From an uncultured Eubacteriales bacterium (lineage in GTDB: Bacteria; Bacillota; Clostridia; Oscillospirales; CAG-382), in the NCBI GenBank assembly GCA_934479825.1, contig CAKSOW010000001.1, positions 124,001-188,000 on the forward strand: DNA of 64,000 bases, written 5' to 3'. Below, piece after piece: positions 18,275 through 27,400 of the stretch. The notes under the pieces were generated by a model. The model was not told where the DNA came from. It worked only from the letters and a program-made list of their open reading frames with translations, and did not search any database. A program made the position numbers and the translations under genes. Each line of letters opens with the position of its first letter. Position 1 is the first letter of the stretch.

Positions 18275-18291
18275 TTGGCCACTGGCCAATT
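18273..18291. promoter_or_regulatory. Perfect 19-bp dyad, candidate LuxR-type operator
   Basis: AATTGGCCACTGGCCAATT: 9-bp arms around one C. It starts directly after the regulator stop codon and overlaps the -35 of the next gene. Its centre (18282) is 43 bp upstream of the predicted start point, where LuxR-type activators typically bind. It could also serve as part of a terminator for the regulator, but no T-run follows it on minus. Confidence 0.5.
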
Positions 18292-20749
18292 TTATAGCTT
18301 TGTGTCGGAAAGCTGGGCACGGGATTTGATGCCGGTCTTGTCAAAAATGTTGCTTATGGTCATTTTTACGGTGGAAATCGATACATAAAGGCGTGCGGCT
18401 ATTTGTTTATTGGTCAAGCCTTGCCGGATAAGCTCGGCCACTTCGCGCTCACGCGGCGAAAACTTCGGTTTTCCCGAACCGAGTTTAGAGGCGGATTTTT
18501 CAAATTCAGCACCAAGACGCAAAATCTTTTCTATCGTTTCACGCGGATAGTCGTCTGACGGTTTAATCTTTTCAAGAACGGCTTTGATGTGCGGAAAGTT
18601 TTGCGCAAACGGCATGTAAATATGATCCGGAACCGCAAGCGCAAGCGCCGCACCAAGTTCGTTTTTTCGCTTCATCCGGTTTCCCGAGAGCCGCTTGTGC
18701 CGCACCGACGAAAATGTGAAAATAGATTTGCGGCAGAACGCTTGAAAGTTCCTCAGCCACACCGCAGGCAAAAGAGCAGAACGCAAGCAGTTTGACATAT
18801 TGTTCTTTTCCGAACAAAGTCTTTGCATAGATGATATGAGCAAACGGCATGGTCATGGGCGCAATCCGCGTTTCGGTGATCTCGCCGCAGGACAGCCAAT
18901 CGGAAATTTTATCAAACCGTTCGGTAAAAGCATATAAAAAGCCTAAGAACAACTCCAAGGTATAGCGGCACATATCCTCTGTGTTGGACGAAGCGCTTTC
19001 GGACATAGCAAAAAGCGTATCGAAAAGCGCGGTTTCATCGCCTTTGTGCAGCGCACAGCAGGCAAGAACAAAAAGTCCGCATTGATATACACTGCTCTGT
19101 TCTTTTCGTTCGGCTTCATACATGGCACGGTGTGCATTTTCTTCGGCAGACGCAAGATCTCCTTGCAAAAACGCCGCTTCGGCGCGCATAGCATATTCGG
19201 CACCGCTGCCGTGTCCGCCGGTCAAACGGTAATAGTGCGGCATACATTCGTCCATTAAATTCAGTTCATGCTCCAAATTGCCGGACTTGCTGTGATACAG
19301 ACAAACCACCGACGGAGATCCGAATGTCCAGGTACTGCGTAAATGTATCAGACTTGCCTTTCGTCCGAGAAGCTCATAGGCTTTACGGTGGTGTAAACTC
19401 ATGGCGGCAATGTCATTGTATTGGGTGAAAGAGAGGAGCAATTCCATTTCGCCGAGAATAGCGTTTTTCTTTTTCTGACTGAGGTCGCACTGTTCAACCA
19501 AAGCTGTGATCTCACCGATGATCTCGGTTAACTTTTCGGTTTCTCCGATGAAAAATAAGATAAACGCCAGCGGCACCATGCTTTGCGGATAGCGGAGCTT
19601 GATCTCATACGGCGTGTTGTCGAGAATATCAAAAATCATCTCACGTGTGCCGGCATCTCCAATATCGGCCAGGTCGTAGCTTGTGTGGGGCATGGCAAAA
19701 ATTTTCTCATAAGCGCCGGCTTTGTGATAAAGCCGGATGGCGTTTATCTTTTCTCCGTGCAGTTCCTCCCATTCGGCAGCCGTCAGACAAAGCCTGTTTT
19801 TTTCGGAGCTTTCCAAATGCTCAAAAATTTCACATAAATAAGCATATAGCAGATTATGAAAATAGTATTCATTCTTCTTGGAATCATAATGGATAAACCC
19901 GCAACCGTCAAGATTCATGTGGGCAAAAGCGACGGAACAGCCCGTGACAGCCACAGCTTGATGCAGAGAAAAGCTGTTGAAAGGGGAGAGCGCGAGATAA
20001 AAGAGCCGCTCTTTGTCGGAAAGCTTTGCAAAAAACGCTTTTTCGATGAGCGTGTTCAGAATGGCTTTTTCAAATCTTTTATTTTTGGCATAGAAAAGCA
20101 ATTGCAGATAGACCGCGAAAATCCAGCCTCCGCTTATCTGCATAAGTTCGTTCAATTCGTGTTCGGTCAATAGAATGCCGGCACAGGAGAAATAGGCGCG
20201 TAGATCCTCTTTGGAAAATGTAAAATCTTCTGAGCCGATACAATACACCTTGTTTCCGCCGGAAAAACGAAAACTGTTTTTGCCGTTTACCGATTGCACA
20301 CAGGCAACGACATGTAAATACGGCGCCGAAAGAGAAGAAAGCACGGACAGAAACAGTTCAATGTCCGGTGCTGTTCCGCACAGATTGTCAAGAACTATGT
20401 AAAGTTCCTCCGGACATTCCAAATCATGCAGTATCTCGCAGAGATCCGACATATTTTGAAGAGTCGGCGCGCCGATGCTTTTCAAGGCCTCCGCTGACAG
20501 ACGGTCCGCTTTGGTGAGCATCGTGCAGAGCGTGTCCCAGTAATCCGAGAGACTTTCCGAAAAAAACGTGTGTTTCAATACCGTCGTGTTCTTGAAATAT
20601 GTATCGGAAAAGAACCGGTCAAGCGCAGTGGTTTTTCCGAAACCGGATGGCGCCTCCAATACGGTAAGCGGATATTTTTTAATGTTTTCAAGTTCATTGG
20701 TCAATCGCTGCGGAAAATATAGGGCTTGCAGATTCAGTGTTTGCGTCAT
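18292..20749 (-). pseudogene. MalT-type LuxR transcriptional activator, frameshifted
   Basis: The N-terminal part (20749 to 18572) has a P-loop STAND ATPase domain (VLEAPSGFGKTTALDRFF, residues ~30-47), an ~120-residue NTPase and a long TPR-like helical region. The C-terminal part is in another frame: LALAVPDHIYMPFAQNF, then a complete LuxR helix-turn-helix (FSPREREVAELIRQGLTNKQ ... STVKMTISNIF). The frames meet at six A's on the coding strand (18662-18667). With five A's a continuous 818-residue protein of normal family length results; as read, a 725-residue product lacking the DNA-binding domain is made. It may be a true pseudogene, a phase-variable tract, slippage, or a sequencing error. 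Start 20749 has GGAGG nine bases upstream. It would be expected to activate the adjacent surface gene. Confidence 0.85.
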
Positions 20750-20769
20750 GGGTATCTTCCTCCAAAGGG

Positions 20770-20798
20770 AGTATAACACAGAAAAGAAAAAATTGCAA
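20770..20798 (-). promoter_or_regulatory. Promoter of the MalT-type regulator
   Basis: Minus strand: -35 TTGCAA (20793-20798), 17-bp spacer, -10 TATACT (20770-20775), about 20 bases before the start codon. Confidence 0.6.
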
Positions 20799-20804
20799 GA
20801 TGAA

Positions 20805-20837
20805 AAACACGGCTTGCCGCAAAAGCAAACCGTGTTT
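20805..20837 (-). terminator. Terminator after the LRR protein gene (type C hairpin)
   Basis: Minus strand stem AAACACGGTTTGC/GCAAGCCGTGTTT, followed by TTCATC. 22 bp downstream of the LRR gene. Nearly the same stem recurs at 23026-23059 on the other side of that gene. Confidence 0.75.
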
Positions 20838-20858
20838 AAGTGCATTGTTATTTATAAA

Positions 20859-22874
20859 TCAGGCGTTTGTAAACTCTCTCGCTTCACCGAGAACCGTGAA
20901 AGAGCGCAGATCACTTAAAACAAAAGCTTTGATCTTTGCAATTTTTCCGTCAGAGTTGAAAAATTCAGAACCCAAGGAAATTGTCTGACCGAGCGCCGGA
21001 TCGGCGTACAGATAGCGCGTATTCAACATCCGTCCGTTCACATCATATGTTGCAATAAGTATCGAACACGACCCGGTGTAGGTGTTGTTGGTGAGAGTCA
21101 CTTCGGCGATGAAATCGCTGGCCGGAATCGATGAAATCGGCTCATAAGCAGTTGTTTTGAGAGTGATAGCGGAAAGGGTAACTTGGTCAACATCGGGCAC
21201 GGAAGCAAAATGAATTGTGGCAGAGGTGAGACATTCGTTATCGGAACCAATATTTATTTTATTCCACTCGTCCTCGGTTCCTGCATAGTAGACATCTTTA
21301 ATACTGCTGCCTTTCGTTGTGATGCAATAATCAAAAGCTCCGTCACATATTTCTGTTACACTTCTTGGAATCGTAACAGATGTAAGACTGGTACACCCAC
21401 TAAAAGTATCTTCGCCAATACTCTTAACGCCGTTTTCGATAATAACCGTTGCAAGTTTATCACAACTGCGAAAGGCAGAATTGCCCAAGCTGGCCACAGT
21501 ACCGGGGATGGTGATACTCGTGAGATTTGTGCATTCCTCGAAAGCCCACCATTCAATGCTTGTTACACTGTTCGGTATAGTTATATTTGTCAGCCCGGTA
21601 CAATGGTAAAAAGCATTATTTTCTATGCTTGTCACACTGTTTGGTATGTTTATATTTTTCAGACCGGTGCAATCATAAAAGGTTGAATCGCCAATATTCA
21701 TTATACCGTCCGGAATAGTTACACTTACAAGATTGGCACAACCGGAAAAAGCGGATCCTTCAATGCGTTTTACACTCAATGGGATATTATAACTTTTTGC
21801 AGAATTGCCGGCAGGATATTGAATTAGTTTTGTTTTATCTTTATCGAATAATACGCCATAATCATCGTTTGAATAGTCGGGGTTATTTTCATCAACTGTG
21901 ATACAAGTTAAATTGGGACAGTTAACAAAAGCTCCCAGTCCAATACTTGTCACACTGTCCGGTATAGTTATACTTGTAAGTCCGTCGCAACCGGCAAAGG
22001 CTGCATAGTCAATATTCGTTACACTGTCCGGTATGGTTATGCTTGTCAAACCGGTGCAATAGGAAAAAGCTTGGTGTCTTATTTTAGTAACACTATCCGG
22101 AATGACAATGCTTTTTATACTTTTTAAACCCAAAAACGTATAACCCTTGATTTCAGTAATATTATCCGAAAGAATTATATCTGTCTGTTTTACTCCGTTT
22201 ACATATAATTCAATAACGTCATGTCCAGGATAAATATTACAATAAAAAGGTGAAGAATTGTAAGAATAAAAATCAATTTTGCACCACGCGTCAAGGTCTG
22301 TAATATTTACAGAAGAAAGATTTGAGCATTTGTCAAAAGGATTGTACCCTATACTTATCACACTATCCGGGAAGGTAATGCTTGTAAGGCCGGTGCAATA
22401 ACAAAAAGCATAATCTCCTATACTTATCACACTGTCAGGTATGGTTATGTTTGTAAGACCGGCGCAATTCTTAAAGACAGAATCGCCGATGCTTGTTATG
22501 CCGTTTCCCAAAGTAAGATTTGTGAGATTGCTGCAACCGGAAAATGTGGAACGACCTATATTGGTTACACTGTCCGGAATAGTAGCGTTTACAAGATTTG
22601 TGCAATCTGCAAAGGCAGAATTGCTAATCCGCGTTACACCGTCTGTTACAATAACTGTAATAATCTGCTCTTTGTAAGAATCCCACGAAGAAGTGCTATT
22701 ACTCATATAGCCTTGTCCGCTAATTGTCAACACGCCGGTTTCCGTATTCAATTCCCAAGTGACATTATCCCCGCTTGCTCCGCAATTACCAGACAACACT
22801 TCTGCGTTTACGCCGCAGGTCATCACAACGGCAAATAACAGAATGGTGCATAGAACTCCAAAGATTTTCTTCAT
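20859..22874 (-). CDS. BspA-like leucine-rich-repeat surface protein
   Basis: 671 residues from the ATG at 22874, chosen because AAGGAG stands ten bases upstream and a signal peptide (KKIFGVLCTILLFAVVMTCGVNA) follows at once. About 15 BspA/LRR_5 repeats of 23 residues fill residues ~65-570, with the repeating pattern SVTSIGxxAFxxCxxLTxITIP. The repeats are interrupted near 180-230 and 310-350 by short islands. The last ~80 residues are a beta domain shared with the 1921-aa protein and the deacetylase. BspA-type proteins usually bind host or bacterial surfaces. No SLH or LPxTG anchor is visible, so the C-terminal domain may hold it. It is flanked on both sides by near-identical terminators, and its promoter carries a long AT repeat. 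Confidence 0.85.
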   Translation of the reverse strand: MKKIFGVLCTILLFAVVMTCGVNAEVLSGNCGASGDNVTWELNTETGVLTISGQGYMSNSTSSWDSYKEQIITVIVTDGVTRISNSAFADCTNLVNATIPDSVTNIGRSTFSGCSNLTNLTLGNGITSIGDSVFKNCAGLTNITIPDSVISIGDYAFCYCTGLTSITFPDSVISIGYNPFDKCSNLSSVNITDLDAWCKIDFYSYNSSPFYCNIYPGHDVIELYVNGVKQTDIILSDNITEIKGYTFLGLKSIKSIVIPDSVTKIRHQAFSYCTGLTSITIPDSVTNIDYAAFAGCDGLTSITIPDSVTSIGLGAFVNCPNLTCITVDENNPDYSNDDYGVLFDKDKTKLIQYPAGNSAKSYNIPLSVKRIEGSAFSGCANLVSVTIPDGIMNIGDSTFYDCTGLKNINIPNSVTSIENNAFYHCTGLTNITIPNSVTSIEWWAFEECTNLTSITIPGTVASLGNSAFRSCDKLATVIIENGVKSIGEDTFSGCTSLTSVTIPRSVTEICDGAFDYCITTKGSSIKDVYYAGTEDEWNKINIGSDNECLTSATIHFASVPDVDQVTLSAITLKTTAYEPISSIPASDFIAEVTLTNNTYTGSCSILIATYDVNGRMLNTRYLYADPALGQTISLGSEFFNSDGKIAKIKAFVLSDLRSFTVLGEAREFTNA

Positions 22875-22945
22875 AATGTCTGTTCTCCTTGTCAATAAAT
22901 TAAACTGTGCTTTAAACTTTATACAAATGACATTTTGTTTCAATT

Positions 22946-22999
<54 letters not shown>

Positions 23000-23025
23000 T
23001 GTAAACATTTTGCAAATTGCCGCAA

Positions 23026-23059
23026 AAAACACGGCTTGCTTTTGGGCAAACCGTGTTTT
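23026..23059 (-). terminator. Terminator after the rubredoxin gene (type C hairpin)
   Basis: Minus strand stem AAAACACGGTTTGC/GCAAGCCGTGTTTT followed by TTGCGG. It ends the perR-rubrerythrin-rubredoxin transcript. Same family as 20805-20837. Confidence 0.8.
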
Positions 23060-23076
23060 CACAATCGATTCCGTAT

Positions 23077-23232
23077 TTATTCTTCTTCAAAAACGTCTTT
23101 TCCCAAGCCACAGGTGGGGCAGACCCAATCTTCGGGGACATCCTCCCAAGGTGTGCCGGGCGCGACGCCGTTATCCGGGTCGCCTAACGCCGGATCATAA
23201 ACATAGCCGCAGGGGCAAACATATTTTTTCAT
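23077..23232 (-). CDS. Rubredoxin
   Basis: A 51-residue iron protein that passes electrons to rubrerythrin and other oxygen-defence enzymes in anaerobes. The sequence runs MKKYVCPCGYVYDPALGDP, then NGVAPGTPWEDVPEDW, then VCPTCGLGKDVFEEE, which is rubredoxin throughout. The second metal motif is a normal CPTCG. The first reads C-P-C-G, one residue short of the usual CxxCG. It is 32 bp after the rubrerythrin gene and clearly co-transcribed. AGGxG-like bases are weak; the gene was found by reading the gap between terminator and rubrerythrin. Confidence 0.92.
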   Translation of the reverse strand: MKKYVCPCGYVYDPALGDPDNGVAPGTPWEDVPEDWVCPTCGLGKDVFEEE

Positions 23233-23264
23233 ATTGTCGTCTCCGTATTTTCTGAAAATTTTTA

Positions 23265-23810
23265 TTATTTACCGAAATATCTCTTCAAAAGACCGGCAAA
23301 TGCTCTGCCGTGCCGGGCTTCATCGCGCGCCATTTCATGGACGGTGTCGTGGATTGCATCCAATCCTGCCTCTTTGGCACGCTTAGCAAGGTCAGCTTTT
23401 CCGGCAGTTGCGCCGTTTTCAGCTTCGACTCTCATTTCGAGATTCTTTTGGGTGGAATCGGTTACAACTTCGCCGAGCAGTTCCGCAAATTTTGCGGCAT
23501 GCTCTGCTTCTTCATAAGCGGCCTTTTCCCAATATAAGCCGATTTCGGGATAGCCCTCTCTGTGTGCGACGCGCGCCATGGCAAGGTACATACCGACTTC
23601 GGTGCATTCGCCGGTGAAGTTGGCGCGAAGATCCATTAAAATATCTTCGGATACGCCTTTTGCAACGCCTACCGAATGCTCAGCCGCCCAAGTCATATCT
23701 TCTTTCTGTTCTACGAATTTGGAGGCCGGTGCGTGGCACTGGGGACATTCTTTCGGTGCCGTTTCGCCTTCATAAACATAACCGCATACCATACATACAA
23801 ACTTTTTCAT
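23265..23810 (-). CDS. Reverse rubrerythrin
   Basis: Diiron peroxidase that reduces hydrogen peroxide (and possibly oxygen) in anaerobes. 181 residues. A rubredoxin-like Fe(Cys)4 domain sits at the N-terminus (FVCMVCGYVYEGE, then CPQCHAPASKF), and the ferritin-like diiron domain follows (residues ~50-181). Diiron ligand motifs are visible: FTGECTEVGMYLAMARVAHREGYPEI, AAYEEAEHAAKFAELLG and ARDEARHGRAF. Placing rubredoxin before the diiron domain is the reversed order compared with classical rubrerythrin. It lies between perR (18 bp) and rubredoxin (32 bp), its probable repressor and electron donor. Confidence 0.94.
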   Translation of the reverse strand: MKKFVCMVCGYVYEGETAPKECPQCHAPASKFVEQKEDMTWAAEHSVGVAKGVSEDILMDLRANFTGECTEVGMYLAMARVAHREGYPEIGLYWEKAAYEEAEHAAKFAELLGEVVTDSTQKNLEMRVEAENGATAGKADLAKRAKEAGLDAIHDTVHEMARDEARHGRAFAGLLKRYFGK

Positions 23811-23828
23811 AACAATTTCTCCTTACAT

Positions 23829-24233
23829 TTAGTTTTTTATTTTATTCTGACAGTTTTTACAGCTGCCTGAATAATATACATCCGTTGTTTCGGCTACAAA
23901 GCCGTTTTCCGGAAAATCCGGTTCTTTTACATCGAATATGTCGTATACCATGCCGCATTTCCGGCACAGAAAGTGCGCATGGAAAGCGGTGTTTTCGTCA
24001 TACCGAGTGCGAAAGCCCTCAATGGCGATCGCTTTGATAATGTCTGTTTCGGCAAGAAGCTTGACTGTGTTATAGACCGTTGTCTTGGAAAGAGTCGGAT
24101 AACTTTCGGCAAGATCGGAATATATTTCATCCACCGTCGGATGCGTGCGGTGCATATCCAGATAATGGTAGATCTGTAAACGCAGAGCAGACGGTTTTAC
24201 GCCTTTTGCCGTCATAAGTTCGTTCGGGTTCAT
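23829..24233 (-). CDS. PerR-like Fur family repressor
   Basis: 134 residues from the ATG at 24233, which has AAGGA seven bases upstream and begins MNPNELMTAKGVKPSALRLQ; the longer open frame upstream lacks a ribosome site. A winged helix (TVDEIYSDLAESYPTLSKTTVYNTVKLL) is followed by the Fur dimer domain with the regulatory metal site (YDENTAFHAHFLCRKCGMVYD). A second CxxC is near the C-terminus (SCKNCQNK), giving the structural zinc site. First gene of an operon with reverse rubrerythrin and rubredoxin, which argues for a peroxide sensor (PerR) rather than an iron-uptake Fur. Autoregulation is likely: a PerR-type dyad covers its start point. Confidence 0.9.
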   Translation of the reverse strand: MNPNELMTAKGVKPSALRLQIYHYLDMHRTHPTVDEIYSDLAESYPTLSKTTVYNTVKLLAETDIIKAIAIEGFRTRYDENTAFHAHFLCRKCGMVYDIFDVKEPDFPENGFVAETTDVYYSGSCKNCQNKIKN

Positions 24234-24272
24234 AGATAAATCCTTGCAAATTAATTGTAATCGGTTCAATTC

Positions 24273-24318
24273 TGTAATGATTACAATAATAGTATACACG
24301 TTTTTGGTAATTTGTCAA
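24273..24318 (-). promoter_or_regulatory. perR promoter with PerR-box-like operator
   Basis: Minus strand -35 TTGACA (24313-24318), 16-bp spacer, -10 TATACT (24291-24296). The dyad TGTAATGATTACA (24273-24285), 6-bp arms around one base, resembles the Per box TTATAATNATTATAA and spans the predicted start point near 24284. Confidence 0.7.
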
Positions 24319-24325
24319 GGGGGTT

Positions 24326-24353
24326 TTGAAAAAAACTTTTATTTTTTTATAAT
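24326..24353 (+). promoter_or_regulatory. Promoter of the cyclic-glucan-synthase-like gene
   Basis: -35 TTGAAA (24326-24331), 16-bp A/T spacer, -10 TATAAT (24348-24353). It points away from perR and supports a start codon later than 24363. Confidence 0.6.
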
Positions 24354-24440
24354 TCCCGTTTTTTGCATACTTCGCATAAGTTTTCATGCCTTAGCCAATA
24401 CTATGCCAAAACGGCACAAATAGCGGAAAGGCAGAGAACA

Positions 24441-27400
24441 TTGACGTCAGAAAACGCACAAATATACCGAAAGAGCAAGCAAGCGGCCAAAGAGATCTTA
24501 GAAGAATATCCGGCCTGCGGAAAAATAGGTGCAAGCGCTCTTAAAAAACGGCTGTATGCCAATAAAGCCGTTCTTGCAAAAATCAAAAAGATCACACAGC
24601 GCATGGATTCCGAAAATATGCCGCTTTCCGGCGGATACGAATGGATAGCGGACAACTATTATAGTATCGACGAAAAATACCGTTCGTTTGCACATTTTTA
24701 TAAAAAATATCCGTCTTTGCAGCGGGAAAACGTGACAGTTACGCCTTTTCCGCGCTTTTACATGTGCTTTATCCACTATCTGGAATATTTGCGGCGAAAC
24801 GGATTGCCAAGTGACGCTTTGACGCTTGATGCGTTTTTTGCCGCTGCTTTTTCTGGTGAGAATTATCCCGACTATATCGATATTTACAGTTTTCCGCTTC
24901 TTTTTTCGGCGGCCGTGATCGACCGGATTGCCGCCCTTTGCGAAACGCTTTCAGCCGATTCCCGTTTGGCCGAAAAGATTGGAACAAAGATGTCGTTTTA
25001 TTTTCAAACCTTGCATATGCTCGACGCTTACCGGTTTGAAAAGGTGTTTGATTACAGCGAAACAGAAAGGTTATTAAATGCTGAACCGTCCGGTTTTTAT
25101 CCGCAAATGGATGAAATGACCAAAAATGACTACCGCAAACGCATTATGGCGCTTTCCAAAAAGGAAAATCTTTCCGAAACGGCCTTTGTCAAAGGTATTT
25201 ACGAAAAAGCCTGCCAAGCGGAAACCGAGCGCATGCGGCACATTGGCGCATATCTGTATCCGCAAAGAAATTTGCTGCCCGGTGTGCTGTATTTTTCCTT
25301 ATTAGCCGGTTTTACTGTCGGAATTACCTCTTATTTGTGTTTGCATACCCTTTGGGCGGTCTTTGTACTGTTTCCTGTCTGGGAGGCGGTAAAGACAATT
25401 CTTGACCGGTGTTTTGCCCGTTTTATCAAAGCACCGGAACTTCCTCGTTTAGAGATTCAGAAACTTCCAGATTCGGATGGAGTTTTAACGGTCATCACCA
25501 CTCTGCTTGTCGGCGGTAAAAGCGATCATGAGATATTTTCACGCCTTGAAAAGACATATTTGTCCTGTGGAATGGAGAACACCTATTTTGCATTGCTCGG
25601 CGATTATACGGACAGTGTTCATCAAAGCGCGCCAAACGATGAAAAAATCTTAGCGTTCGCCATAGACCGGATCGGTGCTCTGAACGCCAAATACGGCAAT
25701 CACTTCTCTCTTTTTATGCGCCCCCGTTCGTATTGTAAATCGCAGAATGCTTTTATGGGGTATGAACGCAAGCGCGGCGCCGTCATGCAGCTGACACATT
25801 TTTTGTGTACCGGAGAAAGCGCTTTTTTGGAAAACGACGCCATGATGAGTCAAGAAACCGCCAAAAAGATCCGGTATGTCATAACGCTTGATTCCGACAC
25901 CAATCTGCCGCTTGACGGCGTAAAGGAGCTTGTCGGTACGATGCTTCATCCCTTGAACCGTCCGGTCATCGACAAGCAAAAGCACCGTGTAACGGCAGGG
26001 TATGGGATTTTACAGCCGCGTGTAGGCCCGGAGTTGTCCGCCGCACGAAAAACAGCTTATTCGCGCGTCATGTGCGGCGTGGGCGGTACGGAGATATATT
26101 CCTTTGCCGCGTTTGATTTTTATCAGTCCCTATTCGGAAACGCCAATTTCTGCGGCAAAGGCATTTTTGATAAGTACGCGTTTGAAGAAACCGTAAACGC
26201 ACCGGAAGTCGCCTTTCCGGAGGATAGCGTATTAAGCCACGACATTCTCGAAGGCGAACGCCTGCGCACGGCGCTTGTCAATAATCCGACCGTCACCGAC
26301 GGATTTCCGAAGAATGAGCTTTCTTATTTTCGCCGTCATCACCGTTGGGTGCGCGGAGATGTACAGAATCTTGCGTTCATGGGAAGAACATTCCGGACAA
26401 GCGAGGGAAAACGTGTCAAGAACACGCTTTCTCCACTATCAAAATTCAAGCTTTTTGACAATGTGCGCCGTGAATGCGTTCCGGTTTTTGCCTTTTTCGG
26501 CCTGCTCTTGGCAAATTTTTTGCCAAGAGGTACGGCGTCCCTTGTGATTCTTGCCTCCGTTGCCTCCCTGTTATTGCCGCTCATCTTTGATTTTTTTACC
26601 CTGTTTCGCACATGGAGTTTCCAATGCGCCGCAAGGCGGTTCTTTTCCAAAGGCGTAACGGCCGGAATCTGGGAAAGCTTTCTTCGGTTTCTGCTATGTC
26701 TGTCAGCACTCCCCAAAAACGCGCTTGTCACGCTGGACGCAATGATCCGGTCGCTTTGGCGGATGGCAGTGTCACGCCGGAATCTGTTAGAGTGGGTAAC
26801 AGCGGCGCAAAGCGATTCGCAGAGTGACGACGGAATTCTGCACTATGTCCAAAAGAATCTTGCCGGTGCGGTAATTGGTGTACTGTTGTTTATCGTATCT
26901 CCCTATGGGATTTTAAAACTATTTGGCCTTATGTGGTTTTTCTTTCCGGCAGTCGCATGGGCCAGTGCAAAACCGGCAAAAGTGACACAGAAAGTACCGA
27001 GCACACAACAAAAAGCGGTTCTGCGCACCTATACCTCCGACCTGTGGCGCATGTACGAAGCAACTGTCACTGAAAATGACAACTTTTTGCCGCCGGACAA
27101 CATTCAGTTTGAACCGGAGCAAAAAATCGCACACCGCACTTCACCCACCAACATCGGCCTTTATCTTGCAAGCATACTTGCCGCGCGTGATTTCGGCTTT
27201 ATAAATTCCGAAGAGATGTATCAGCGTTTAAACGAGACCGTCACTACGATTGAAGCGCTTCCCAAGTGGCACGGACATCTATATAACTGGTATGAAACGC
27301 AAACGTTAGGCTTACTTGAACCGCGCTATGTTTCGGCTGTTGACACGGGAAATTTACTTGCGTGTTTTCTTGTGACTTCCGAGGGAGTCAAAGAATATGC

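Noticed and set aside
24363..24440. Earlier TTG start for the glucan synthase-like gene
   Set aside because: It begins ten bases after the -10 with no ribosome site; TTG 24441 has GGAAAGG at good spacing.
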